Both the position numbers and the translations under genes were made by a program. The notes beneath the pieces were generated by a model. That model searched no databases, had not been told where the DNA came from, and worked only from the letters and a program-made list of their open reading frames with translations. From contig JBCBCN010000004.1 in the NCBI GenBank assembly GCA_038530555.1, positions 186,001 through 250,000 on the forward strand: a stretch of 64,000 nt of DNA, read 5' to 3'. Positions 24,414 through 34,698 of this stretch are shown piece after piece (within the stretch, counting starts at the first letter, position 1; every line of letters begins with the position of its first letter). The DNA is from HKCCE3408 sp038530555 (GTDB lineage Bacteria > Pseudomonadota > Alphaproteobacteria > Rhodobacterales > Rhodobacteraceae).

Positions 24414-24911
24414 ATGCAACGCAGAACCTTGCTCACCACCACGCTGGCCAGCGCCCTTGCCGCTGTGCTGGCCCGCCGCACAGGAGCCCAAACCATGGAT
24501 GAGACCAGCCAAGCTTCCTTCGACACCGTCATGGCCTTCATGGGCGCCATGGGCAGCGGTGACATGGCGCAGATGGATGCGCTCATGGCCGACGACATGG
24601 TCTGGCACAACGAAGGCGACGCGACCCTGCCCTGGATCGGTGAGACCTCTGGGAAACAGGCGATCTTCGAATTCTTGGGCGTCTTCACTTCGAACCTCGA
24701 AACGACCCTTTGGGAAAACACCGACGCCTTCGCCTCGGGCGACACGGTCGCTGTCTTCGGCCGTATGAACAGCATCGCGACCCGAACGGGCCAGGAAACC
24801 GGGGAATTCACCTTCGCCCTGCGCGCCAAGGTCCGCGACGGCCAAGTCGTGCTTTGGAACTGGTTCGAAGACAGCTTTGCCGTGAGCCAAGCCTATCACG
24901 GTCGTGCGTAA
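24414..24911 (+). CDS. exported SnoaL-like (NTF2-fold) protein
   Basis: A 165-residue protein. The N-terminus MQRRTLLTTTLASALAAVLA resembles a short Tat or Sec signal (twin arginine followed by TLL). The remainder is a SnoaL/NTF2-like fold: ASFDTVMAFMGAMGSGDMAQMDALMADDMVWHNEGD, then AVFGRMNSIATRTGQETGEFTFALRAKVRDGQVVLWNWFEDSFAV. Enzymes of this fold act on small polar or cyclic molecules, but no activity can be assigned. First gene of a plus-strand unit; the MBL hydrolase follows after 27 bases. Confidence 0.8.
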   Translation: MQRRTLLTTTLASALAAVLARRTGAQTMDETSQASFDTVMAFMGAMGSGDMAQMDALMADDMVWHNEGDATLPWIGETSGKQAIFEFLGVFTSNLETTLWENTDAFASGDTVAVFGRMNSIATRTGQETGEFTFALRAKVRDGQVVLWNWFEDSFAVSQAYHGRA

Positions 24912-24938
24912 ACGCGGACATTATATCAGGAGGAAAAC

Positions 24939-25826
24939 ATGACCAACACTCTGACCAGACGTGACCTTTTCGCCGGCGCAGGCCTCAGCCTCGGCGCTGT
25001 CGCCCTCATTCGCGCGGGCTTCATGCCCACAGCAGCCCATGCCGATGGCCATGGCGATCTGCCCCCGGGCACAGTGCACAGCTTCGCCAGCGGCGGCGTG
25101 ACGGTCCACACCTATGTCTCGCCCGCCCAAGCGGTGAACGTGACGGCCCATGTGCTAGAGCTGGGCGACCGGCTTTTGGTGGTGGATTCGACCTTCCTGC
25201 CGCCAACCGCGGCAGAGCTTGGCGCGCTCATCGAAAGCACCGGCAAGACCGTCGACACCGCCTATATCAGCCACGAGCATCCCGATCACTTCAGCGGCGT
25301 CGCGGCCCTGCCCCAGATCGCCTGGCAGACCCTGCCCGAGATCCGCGAAGCAATCGCCACGGAAGCCGCCGCCGGTGACGGCCCACCGCCCACAGCGCTT
25401 CTCGAAGGCTCTGATCTGGCGCTGGGGATGCGCGAGATCGGTGGCGTGCCGGTCGAGTTTCGCGCCTATGACGCAGCCGAGGCACCCAAGACCATTGTTA
25501 CAGTCTTGCCCGAACAGCGCATCGCGGTGGTCCAGGACCTCGTCTATAACGGCGTCTACTTCGCTCCCGGCGTGGATCGCGGCAACTGGATCGCCACGCT
25601 CGAAGGCCTGCGCGATGACCCGGCCGTTGAGACGCTCCTCGTCGGCCACGGCCTGCCCACCACGCGCGGCGAACTCGACACCGCCATCGGCTATCTGCGC
25701 ACGCTCGATGCCGCCTGGGATGCAGCCGCCACCCCCGATGAAGTGGTCGCCGCCATGCAGTCCGCCTATCCGGGCTATGGCGGTGAGTTCCTGCTCGGCC
25801 TGACCCAGGCCTATTGGGACAAGTAG
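24939..25826 (+). CDS. Tat-exported metallo-beta-lactamase-fold hydrolase
   Basis: A 295-residue protein with a Tat signal (TRRDLFAGAGLSLGAVALIRAGFMPTAAHADG). The MBL fold has LVVDSTFLPPTAAEL, the metal motif SHEHPDHFSG (HxHxDH) near residue 112, AVVQDLVYNGVYFAPG as the next metal strand, and LLVGHGLPTTRG. AGGAGG lies upstream of the start. It is flanked by two SnoaL-fold genes, so it may hydrolyse a small ester or lactone in the periplasm in concert with them. Substrate unknown. Confidence 0.85.
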   Translation: MTNTLTRRDLFAGAGLSLGAVALIRAGFMPTAAHADGHGDLPPGTVHSFASGGVTVHTYVSPAQAVNVTAHVLELGDRLLVVDSTFLPPTAAELGALIESTGKTVDTAYISHEHPDHFSGVAALPQIAWQTLPEIREAIATEAAAGDGPPPTALLEGSDLALGMREIGGVPVEFRAYDAAEAPKTIVTVLPEQRIAVVQDLVYNGVYFAPGVDRGNWIATLEGLRDDPAVETLLVGHGLPTTRGELDTAIGYLRTLDAAWDAAATPDEVVAAMQSAYPGYGGEFLLGLTQAYWDK

Positions 25827-25844
25827 GCAAGTCTCAAATATGCG

Positions 25845-25866
25845 GCCCGGCCAGATATGGCCGGGC
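25845..25866 (+). other. intercistronic hairpin after the MBL gene
   Basis: GCCCGGCC-AGATAT-GGCCGGGC forms a perfect eight-base-pair stem 18 bases after the MBL stop. There is no T-run, so it is more likely an mRNA processing or stability element than a terminator. Confidence 0.5.
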
Positions 25867-25948
25867 GCTCCCTGACCGCTGTGAAATCCTTTGCGCAGGC
25901 CCAAACCTGCGCCAAGTTTTCGCCTAAACGACCCGAAAGGACACGATT

Positions 25949-26719
25949 ATGGGCACTGGCCTCGAAAACGTTCACAAAATCTACCTCGAAGGCATCGCCC
26001 AGGGCGACGCCCGCCGCGCCGTCACCGAATATACCGGCCACCGCTACACCCAGCACTCCACCGGGGTCGGCGACGGGGTCGAGGGGTTCTTGAGCTTCTT
26101 TGAGCCCTTCTTGGAGCGAAATCCAGACCGCGACATCACCATCCGGCGCAGCTTTCAGGACGGCCCGTGGGTCTTTTGCAGCGCCTATCAAAATCTAGGC
26201 GGTGGCGCCGCTGAATGGGTGACGATGGACATGTTCTTCACCGATGCCGAGGGCCTGATCCTCGAGCATTGGGACGTCATCGCGCCCTATGTGGCCAAGA
26301 CCGCCTCGGGCGTCGATATGGTCACCGGACCCTCGGGCCCATCCGGCGGGACGCAAGACACCGAGGCCAACAAAAGCCTGGTGCGCGAATACACCAAACA
26401 AGTCCGCCAAGAGGGTGACATTGGCAAAATCGACCGCTTCGTCGCCGCCGACCTGACCCAGCACCGGCCCGAAATCGCCGCCGGGCGGGACGGTCTGCGC
26501 GCGCATCTGGCCACCGAGGCGGAAGGCCAGTTCGAGATGCTCTTTCACCTGATGGGCGACGGCGATCTGGTGCTGACCTATGCCAAGCGCCACGCGAACG
26601 GCGCGGATATCGCCGCCTTCGATCTCTACCGCGTGCAAGACGGCATGATCGCGGAACACTGGGGCATCGAAGAAGCGATCGGCCCGCACGAGAGTTGGGG
26701 CAATTCCGGCAAGTTCTAA
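25949..26719 (+). CDS. tandem SnoaL-like domain protein
   Basis: A 256-residue cytoplasmic protein (no signal) with two SnoaL-like units. The first is about residues 1-118 (NVHKIYLEGIAQGDARRAVTEYTGHRYTQHSTG to EGLILEHWDVIAPYV) and the second about 138-250 (KSLVREYTKQVRQEGDIGKIDRFVAADLTQHRPEIAAG to GMIAEHWGIEEAIG). Both keep the TQH and EHWD/EHWG motifs of the predicted-SnoaL group. It follows the exported MBL hydrolase after 122 bases and probably belongs to the same LysR-controlled unit. Reaction unknown. Confidence 0.82.
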   Translation: MGTGLENVHKIYLEGIAQGDARRAVTEYTGHRYTQHSTGVGDGVEGFLSFFEPFLERNPDRDITIRRSFQDGPWVFCSAYQNLGGGAAEWVTMDMFFTDAEGLILEHWDVIAPYVAKTASGVDMVTGPSGPSGGTQDTEANKSLVREYTKQVRQEGDIGKIDRFVAADLTQHRPEIAAGRDGLRAHLATEAEGQFEMLFHLMGDGDLVLTYAKRHANGADIAAFDLYRVQDGMIAEHWGIEEAIGPHESWGNSGKF

Positions 26720-26747
26720 GGCGTCCAGCCCTTGCCGCCGACCCCGC

Positions 26748-26780
26748 CTTCATTTTTCCCAAAATACTCGCGCCGGAGGC
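26748..26780 (+). repeat. dispersed conserved motif, copy 1
   Basis: A 33-base motif that starts CTTCATTTTTCCC, continues AAAATACTC and ends GCCGGAGGC. It recurs with one difference at 52615-52647 and in part at 57194-57216. Here it lies between convergent genes. Confidence 0.6.
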
Positions 26781-26818
26781 GTCCCTAGGGCCGCCCCCGG
26801 CACGCCGCCTCCGGTCTA

Positions 26819-26924
26819 GAGCGTCCGACCTTAAACTTGAGACGCAAAATACCCTGCCGCGCTTCGCGCTCTCGGGATACTTTGGTCAAATGATAAGTCA
26901 GGTTAAAGGTCGGGCGCTTTAGCG
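26819..26924. repeat. imperfect 105-base inverted repeat (MITE-like palindrome)
   Basis: The outer arms AGCGTCCGACCTTAAACTTG (26819 on) and AAGTCAGGTTAAAGGTCGGG (26895 on) are near complements. The inner arms around AAAATACCC and GGGATACTTTGG pair as well, meeting at a GCGCTTCGCGC tip. The whole region folds into one long hairpin that reaches the stop codon of the DUF2461 gene. Confidence 0.6.
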
Positions 26925-27590
26925 CGCAGGCTGGGCAAAGCGCAAAAGCGGCATACAGTCCCGCGCCAGGGCCTCAACGCGGTCGATCACATCTCCCGAG
27001 AGCCACTCGGCCTTGGGCACCTGCTCGCGCACCATCAAGGATTTCAGCTTGATGATCTCGGCATGACGGTGTTCGGCATGCTCGGTAAAGCCCTTGGGCA
27101 TGGAGCTCAGCGACATCGAAGGGTCCAAGCTTCGCCCTGCCCCGTCCAGCGCCGCCAAAACCTCATCGAGCTTACCGGCGCGCTCGATCATCGCCTCACG
27201 CATCGGGCCCAGCTGTTTGGGCGAAAGGTTATAGAACCCCGCCACCGCCATGCCGCCCTCGGCCCCCATCTGCATGTAGACGATCCCCGCAAGCTCCGAC
27301 TTGCTGCCCGTCGGCGTCAAAAGCCCGGACGCATTGGTCTTGTAGGGCGACTTATCCTCCGAGAAGCGCACATCGCGGTTGAGACGAAACATCGTCGATT
27401 TCCCTCCCATCAGCGGGCGGGGCGCGTCGCTCAGCCGGTTGCTCAAGGCTTCAAGCAGCGCGATGAACGGCGCCTCGACCCCGTCCTTGAAGCGCTTTTG
27501 ATTGGCGTTGAACCAGTCGCGGTCGTTGTTCTGGCTCAGCTCGCGGAAAAACGCGAAAGCATCGTCTTGAAAGCCGCTTTGTGCCGCCAT
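26919..27590 (-). CDS. DUF2461 (TIGR02453) family protein
   Basis: A 223-residue DUF2461 protein. Family features are FFRELSQNNDRDWFNANQKRFKDGVEAPFIALLEAL, the LNRDVRFSEDKSPYKTNASG strand and GMAVAGFYNLSPKQLGPMREAMI. No biochemical role is established to my knowledge. The ATG at 27590, with AGGGAGAGGA upstream, was preferred over a longer frame. It lies 61 bases downstream of the mannosidase gene and may be its passenger. Confidence 0.9.
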   Translation of the reverse strand: MAAQSGFQDDAFAFFRELSQNNDRDWFNANQKRFKDGVEAPFIALLEALSNRLSDAPRPLMGGKSTMFRLNRDVRFSEDKSPYKTNASGLLTPTGSKSELAGIVYMQMGAEGGMAVAGFYNLSPKQLGPMREAMIERAGKLDEVLAALDGAGRSLDPSMSLSSMPKGFTEHAEHRHAEIIKLKSLMVREQVPKAEWLSGDVIDRVEALARDCMPLLRFAQPAR

Positions 27591-27651
27591 GGTCCTCTCC
27601 CTCACCTGTCTTGAATGCGTCAGCTAGCGCCGGGCAAAGCCCGCACAAGAC

Positions 27652-30600
27652 CTAGCCCAGCCGCAAGCGCAGGGTGACGATCTCGAAATTCCCGAGCTCC
27701 AGGCGCAGCTGCCCGCCCGTGATCTCCAACGGCTCAGTGTCCAGCTCCAAAAGCCCGCAATTCTCAGCCGAGCGCACGCGAGGATCGAGCGTGAGTTCAG
27801 CCGGCCCGCGCGTGTTATGCGCCTCAAAGAGCCGCACGATGATCCCGTCGCCGTTCTCGGCCGGTTTGACCGTCTCGATGACCACGCGCGGTGCATCGCT
27901 GCGCACAACCGGGCCCATGGCGCCCGGCCCCGGCCCCGCACTCCCAGCAAACACCCGCGGCGGCAGGTTCAGCGCATAGGCCTCGCGCCGCACATCCAAC
28001 CTGCGGTCGCCCTCATGGGGCAAGAGCGCATAGGTAAAGCGGTGATGGCCCTGATCGGCGGTGCTGTCGGGCATGGTCGCCGATTTAATGAGCGACAGGC
28101 GCAGGACATCGCCCCTGACATCATAGCCGTATTTGCAATCGTTGAGCAGCGCGACGCCGAAATCGCCTTCGCTCAAATCGGCCCATTTCTGCGCGGGCAC
28201 TTCGAATTGGGCGGCGTCCCAGCTGGTGTTGCGATGGGTGGGGCGGTCGATCTGGCCCCATTGGATCTCAAAGTTTGCCCGCGAGGCGCGCACGGAAACC
28301 GGGAAGGCCGCCTTCAACAGCAGATGCTGCTCATGCCAATCGACCTCGGTGTCGAAATCGAGCCGGGCGGAGCTGCGCGTTAGGCTGATCTTTTGCACCA
28401 GGCTTGAGCGGCGGAACGCGCGCTTGATCTCAATGGCGGCGCGCAGCGGGCCGTCCTCGACGATCTCAAGGCTGTTGAGCGCGGTCACCACCTCCCCGCG
28501 ATCCTCAAAGAAAATGTCGATATCCCAGGCGTCCCAACTGATCGGGCGGTCCTCGAAAAGCTCCAGCTTATTGCCGAACATCCCCGCCTTCAGGACCTCG
28601 CGCCCCGCCCGCTTGTCATAGACCGAGCTCAGCATGCCATGCGGGCCTATCGTGACGCTGAGATAGGCATTCTCCAGCACCGCGCCGCCATCGTCTGTGG
28701 CCCAGGCCCGGGCCGCGTCTGGGGGCTCAGGCGCCTCTATCGCGCTGGGTGTCAGCCAACGCGCGGCCAAGGGCGCCGCTTCGGGCAGCTCGACCAGCAC
28801 CCCGCCCGCAAGCCTCTGCGCCGGGAGCGTCACGCCGTCTTCCGCCACCGACCCCGTCCCCTCGGGCAGGACCGCATAGCGCGTGCCGGGCAGCGGTGCG
28901 GGATCGAGGACCAGATGCCCGGGCACGCGCAGCATCAGCGCCTCGGCTGCTCGGCTCAGCGCCGCCTCCCCGGCCTGGGTGATCTCGGCGAAATCCTCGC
29001 GCGCATCGACGAAGACCTGCGCGATCGAGGTACCGGTCAGGATGTCGTGGAATTGCAGCGTGCAGAGCTTCTGCCAGGCACGCGTCAGATCATTAGGCTC
29101 CTGCCCCGCCATTAGGGCCAGCGACATCGCAAGCTCGGCATCATGGAGCAAGCGCTCGGCCATCCGGTTCTGCCGCTTGATCCAGCCATTGCCCGTCAGC
29201 ACCCCGCGATGTCCCTCGAGGTAGAACTCACCGAGCCAAGTGGGAAGCTGCGCGGCCTGGGCCTCGAGCTGGTCGAAATAGCGCCGCACCGTGGAAAACT
29301 CGACCTTGGGCGCCCCGGGCAGCGCGGCATAGGTCTTGCCCCGGCGAATGAGCTCATCGGTCGGCCCGCCGCCGCCATCGCCGTAGCCATAGGCGATCAG
29401 CAGATCGCGCACCCGGTCCTTCATTGTGTTGCGCTCCCAGGTGCCCACCACCTCGGCCGCCGTCAGATCGGATTTGTAATTGGTCGGGAACGGCAGATGC
29501 TGCACGCCCCTGGGCGTGGTCAGAAACTGCGCGATCACGCGGGAGCCGTCGATCCCCTCCCACCAGGTCGTCGAGGCGGGCATCTGGTTATACTGGTTCC
29601 AATTCACCTTGTTGGTCACAAACCATTTGAGCCCGGCCTGGCGCATGAGTTGCGGCAGACAGGCGGGAAACCCGAATGTGTCGGGCAGCCAGAGCACCGG
29701 ACATTGCGTGTCTTCGCCGAAGGTCTCATCGCAATAGCGCCGGGCCAGCAACAGCTGGCGCACGAGCGCCTCAGCGCCGGGCATATTGGCGTCGGGCTCC
29801 ACCCACATCCCGCCCAGCACTTCCCAACGCCCCTCGGCCACTCGCTCGCGGATGCCATCGAAAATCTCGGGGTAGTCTTCCGCCGTCCAAGCATAAAGCT
29901 GCGGCTGAGAATGCGAAAAATGCATCTCCTTGTGCCGCTCCATCAGGCGCAGCACATTGGAATAGGTCCGCGCGTTCTTCTGGCGGATCTGTGCCATCGG
30001 CCAAAGGTAAGCGACGTCCATATGGGCGTGCCCCGCGGCATGGAGCGTAATGTCCAGCGGGGGTGCGGCGGTCTTGAGCCCGTAGCTTAACCGCTCCATC
30101 GCGGGCGCGATCGAGGCGCGAAAGCCCTTCTCCATCGGGTCGCGCGTGTCCAGCGCCAGAAAAGCCGCATCAAGCGCGGACAGGATCGCGTGCTTTTCGG
30201 GCCGGTTGTCGTTCATGTGGCCGCTGAGATCGAGGGCGGTTTCGGCCAGCATCACGAAATCCTGCAAACCGCGATCCAGATCGACCACCGCGCATTCCCT
30301 GAGCAGCAGTTGCGAGGGGTCCGCCCGGTCCGGCGGCCAGCCCGACAGCCCGGTCCAACCATGCAGCAGCAGCCGATGCTCGGCCCCGTCGGAATAGGCC
30401 TCGGGCACTTCGATCGTGTGGTGATAGCGGTCGGCGGAGGCGATGATCTCCCCGTCGATATAGGCCAGGGCTTCGGGGTGCGTGAAGATATCGCCCGCCA
30501 CACCCAGGGGCAGGTGCAACGCAGGTTCGGCCCAGCTTTTGGGCACCGCAAACCGCGAGCGCAGGACGAAATGGACACCCTGCCCGCCCCAATGGCTGTG

Positions 30601-30774
30601 CCAGTCCAGCACCTCGCCCCGCTCGCCCACGCTGAGGTCGGGCATGGTGGCCGCATCGGGCAGATGCTCCAGCGTAAAGCGGTCGATTGGGATGCGCGCG
30701 CGGTGGATCAGCGGGCGGATCAAGCGCAGCCTTTGGGCGATCTTTTCCGCCGTCAGGCGTTGGCGGTGTGACAT
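27652..30774 (-). CDS. alpha-mannosidase, glycoside hydrolase family 38
   Basis: A 1040-residue GH38 enzyme, normal family length. Zinc-site motif H251-M-D253 lies in AGHAHMDVAYLWP, the likely nucleophile D328 in GGMWVEPDANMPG, and LWLPDTFGFPACLPQLM near 361-378. The rest is the GH38 central helices and C-terminal beta sandwich. No signal peptide, so it acts in the cytoplasm on imported mannosides. It lies 18 bases after the ABC ATPase gene in a run of transporter genes, which indicates that the transporter brings in its substrate. Linkage specificity cannot be read from sequence. Confidence 0.95.
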   Translation of the reverse strand: MSHRQRLTAEKIAQRLRLIRPLIHRARIPIDRFTLEHLPDAATMPDLSVGERGEVLDWHSHWGGQGVHFVLRSRFAVPKSWAEPALHLPLGVAGDIFTHPEALAYIDGEIIASADRYHHTIEVPEAYSDGAEHRLLLHGWTGLSGWPPDRADPSQLLLRECAVVDLDRGLQDFVMLAETALDLSGHMNDNRPEKHAILSALDAAFLALDTRDPMEKGFRASIAPAMERLSYGLKTAAPPLDITLHAAGHAHMDVAYLWPMAQIRQKNARTYSNVLRLMERHKEMHFSHSQPQLYAWTAEDYPEIFDGIRERVAEGRWEVLGGMWVEPDANMPGAEALVRQLLLARRYCDETFGEDTQCPVLWLPDTFGFPACLPQLMRQAGLKWFVTNKVNWNQYNQMPASTTWWEGIDGSRVIAQFLTTPRGVQHLPFPTNYKSDLTAAEVVGTWERNTMKDRVRDLLIAYGYGDGGGGPTDELIRRGKTYAALPGAPKVEFSTVRRYFDQLEAQAAQLPTWLGEFYLEGHRGVLTGNGWIKRQNRMAERLLHDAELAMSLALMAGQEPNDLTRAWQKLCTLQFHDILTGTSIAQVFVDAREDFAEITQAGEAALSRAAEALMLRVPGHLVLDPAPLPGTRYAVLPEGTGSVAEDGVTLPAQRLAGGVLVELPEAAPLAARWLTPSAIEAPEPPDAARAWATDDGGAVLENAYLSVTIGPHGMLSSVYDKRAGREVLKAGMFGNKLELFEDRPISWDAWDIDIFFEDRGEVVTALNSLEIVEDGPLRAAIEIKRAFRRSSLVQKISLTRSSARLDFDTEVDWHEQHLLLKAAFPVSVRASRANFEIQWGQIDRPTHRNTSWDAAQFEVPAQKWADLSEGDFGVALLNDCKYGYDVRGDVLRLSLIKSATMPDSTADQGHHRFTYALLPHEGDRRLDVRREAYALNLPPRVFAGSAGPGPGAMGPVVRSDAPRVVIETVKPAENGDGIIVRLFEAHNTRGPAELTLDPRVRSAENCGLLELDTEPLEITGGQLRLELGNFEIVTLRLRLG

Positions 30775-30792
30775 CTTATGGTGGTTCCCGCC

Positions 30793-32532
<1,740 letters not shown>

Positions 32533-32623
32533 GGGGTGGTGCCCCTAACTCTGAGGGCAGCGCCCGATGTTGGGAGGGAGTTATTCGGACGAGTCGCCCG
32601 GACCGGACTTGAACCAAGCGCCA

Positions 32624-33586
32624 TCACAGCCTCCTCAAACGCGGGTTCGAAATTTCATCGAGACCCAGATTGACAAGTAGCAGCCCGATAAACATCACCG
32701 CCAGCAGCGCCGTGGGAATGCCCCACCACCACCAGAGGTTCTGGATCAAAGCCCCGGAATTGATCGCGTCATAGATCACTCGGCCCAGCGTCGGGATCCG
32801 CTGCGGGCCTAAACCCAAGACCTCAAGCCCCACAGCCGTCACAATCGAGGTCGTCACATTGGCGATGAACGAGCCGAAGAGATAGGGCACCAGATTGGGC
32901 AGCATCTCGCGGAACATGATATGCCCGGTCGAGGCGCCCGACAGCCGCGCCATCTGCACATAGCCCGAGGTCCGCATCGACAGCACCTGCGCCCGGATCA
33001 GCCGCGTGGGCGATTGCCAGACAAAGCACGCGATCAGCATCGCCATGATGGTCAGCGAAATGTCCCCATAGGCGGCCTGAAACACCACCAGGATCAGGAG
33101 CGGCGGGATGGTGATCATCACGTCCGAGCCCACGCGGATCACATCATCCGTGCGCCCGCCGACAAACCCGGCGGTAAAGCCCAGAAAAATCCCGATCGAC
33201 ATGCCGATAAGCGAGGCAAGCATGCCGACATAGAGCGAATTTGGCGCGCCCACGATCAAGAGCGCCAGGATATCCTTGCCCGTCACATCCGTGCCCAGGG
33301 GATGAGCCCAAGAGCCCACCTGCCCACGCATATTCTCGATGCCCACAGGCCCCTGACGCGGCATGCCAGAGCCCGTGAACACGAGGTCCGTGTCCCAAAA
33401 AAGCCGCCCCAGAATGCCCAGCGCGATAATACTCAGGAGCAGCCCCAGGCCCCAGATCAGCTTGGGATTGAACCAGGGATTGTCGAAGCGTTTCATCCGG
33501 CGCAACTGCGCGCGGGTCAGGCCGGACGTGTCAGCGGCGGCGGTCTCGGGTGCTGCGGCGCTGTCGGGGGTGTTTTGCTCAACCAT
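32624..33586 (-). CDS. ABC transporter permease, DppC type
   Basis: A 320-residue permease with a charged N-terminal tail, a first helix at LIWGLGLLLSIIALGILGRLF and about six membrane segments in all. The EAA-type loop, where the ATPase docks, falls around YVQMARLSGASTGHIMFREMLPNLVPY. The family pattern PLGTDVTGKDILALLIVGAPNSLYVG is present. It follows the partner permease by six bases. Confidence 0.93.
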   Translation of the reverse strand: MVEQNTPDSAAAPETAAADTSGLTRAQLRRMKRFDNPWFNPKLIWGLGLLLSIIALGILGRLFWDTDLVFTGSGMPRQGPVGIENMRGQVGSWAHPLGTDVTGKDILALLIVGAPNSLYVGMLASLIGMSIGIFLGFTAGFVGGRTDDVIRVGSDVMITIPPLLILVVFQAAYGDISLTIMAMLIACFVWQSPTRLIRAQVLSMRTSGYVQMARLSGASTGHIMFREMLPNLVPYLFGSFIANVTTSIVTAVGLEVLGLGPQRIPTLGRVIYDAINSGALIQNLWWWWGIPTALLAVMFIGLLLVNLGLDEISNPRLRRL

Positions 33587-33592
33587 CGCGCC

Positions 33593-34600
33593 CTAGCCCC
33601 CGTGCCGGATGCGCGGATCAATCAGCGGATAGACCAGATCGACGAGAAACACGGCCACTGCGGTCATCAGGATGATGACGTAGCTCACGCCTTGGATGAC
33701 CGGGTAATCCTGCGTCAGGATCGCGTCATAAAGGAGCTTTCCCATGCCGGGATAGGCAAAGATACGCTCCACCAGCACCTGACCGGCCACGAGCAGGCCG
33801 ATCTTGAGCGCGAAGGCGGTGATCTGCGGCAAGATCGCGTTGCGGATCATATAACGGTAGAGGATGTAGCGCGGCCTGAGCCCCTTGGCCTTGGCGAGCG
33901 TCGTATAATCCTCGCCCTGCACGGTGATCATCAGACCGCGCATGCCCAAGGCCCAAAAACCGAAGGTCACGACAACGATGCTAAGCGCGGGCAGAAAGCC
34001 GTGATAGGCGACAGAGGCGATGAAATCGAGGCTCCAGCCCGGCTCTACATTTAGGCCATACGGCCCCGACAGCGGGAACCACCTAAGCTGGGTCGAGAAG
34101 ACATACATCAGCAGAAGGCCCGACAGGATCGGCGGGATAGACGTGAAGACCATCGCCGCCGGGATCGCGACCTTCCACAGCCGCGGCGTATGCTCCCACA
34201 CCATCAGCGCGCCCAGAAGATTGCCGATGATGAAGGTGATAATGAGCGAGATCAGCATCAGCCCAATGGTCCAGGGCAGCGCATTGCCGATCATAGAGGC
34301 GACCGGCGTGGGAAAGCTCGCTGTAGACAGGCCCAGATCGAAGGTCAGCGTGTTTTTGACATAGAGTAGGTATTGCACGATCAGCGGCTGATCGAGGCCA
34401 AAGCTCGCGCGCAGCTGGGCCAGGATATCCTCGGAATTGGCCACCGAGCCGCCGCCCGCCGCCATCCGCCCCAAAGCGGCGGAAGCCGGATCAAGACCCG
34501 ACAGGCGCGGGATGATCCAAATCAGCGTCGCCGCGATCACAATCGTCAGGATCAGCGTGATCAGCCGGTTCGTGAGATAGCCCGTTGCGATGCGTGACAT
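33593..34600 (-). CDS. ABC transporter permease, DppB type
   Basis: A 335-residue permease beginning MSRIATGYLTNRLITLILTIVIAATLIWIIPRL, the usual first helix, with later GLDQPLIVQYLLYVKNTLTFDLG and the EAA loop near DYTTLAKAKGLRPRYILYRYMIRNAILPQITAFALKIG. The ATG at 34600 has GGGAGG upstream and replaces a longer frame. It forms the translocation channel with the downstream permease. Confidence 0.93.
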   Translation of the reverse strand: MSRIATGYLTNRLITLILTIVIAATLIWIIPRLSGLDPASAALGRMAAGGGSVANSEDILAQLRASFGLDQPLIVQYLLYVKNTLTFDLGLSTASFPTPVASMIGNALPWTIGLMLISLIITFIIGNLLGALMVWEHTPRLWKVAIPAAMVFTSIPPILSGLLLMYVFSTQLRWFPLSGPYGLNVEPGWSLDFIASVAYHGFLPALSIVVVTFGFWALGMRGLMITVQGEDYTTLAKAKGLRPRYILYRYMIRNAILPQITAFALKIGLLVAGQVLVERIFAYPGMGKLLYDAILTQDYPVIQGVSYVIILMTAVAVFLVDLVYPLIDPRIRHGG

Positions 34601-34660
34601 GATCTGCCTCCCCCTTTTGGTCCCCTGACCCCTGCGGCGTGACGCCCTGAGCGGGGAATG

Positions 34661-34686
34661 CCCGGGGCCATATCGTTGGCCCCGGG
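34661..34686 (-). other. stable hairpin between solute-binding protein and permease genes
   Basis: CCCGGGGCCA-TATCGT-TGGCCCCGGG is a perfect ten-base-pair stem 12 bases past the solute-binding protein stop. Such stems commonly protect the binding-protein mRNA from decay so that it exceeds the permeases. Confidence 0.7.
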
Positions 34687-34698
34687 ACAGGCGCGCCC

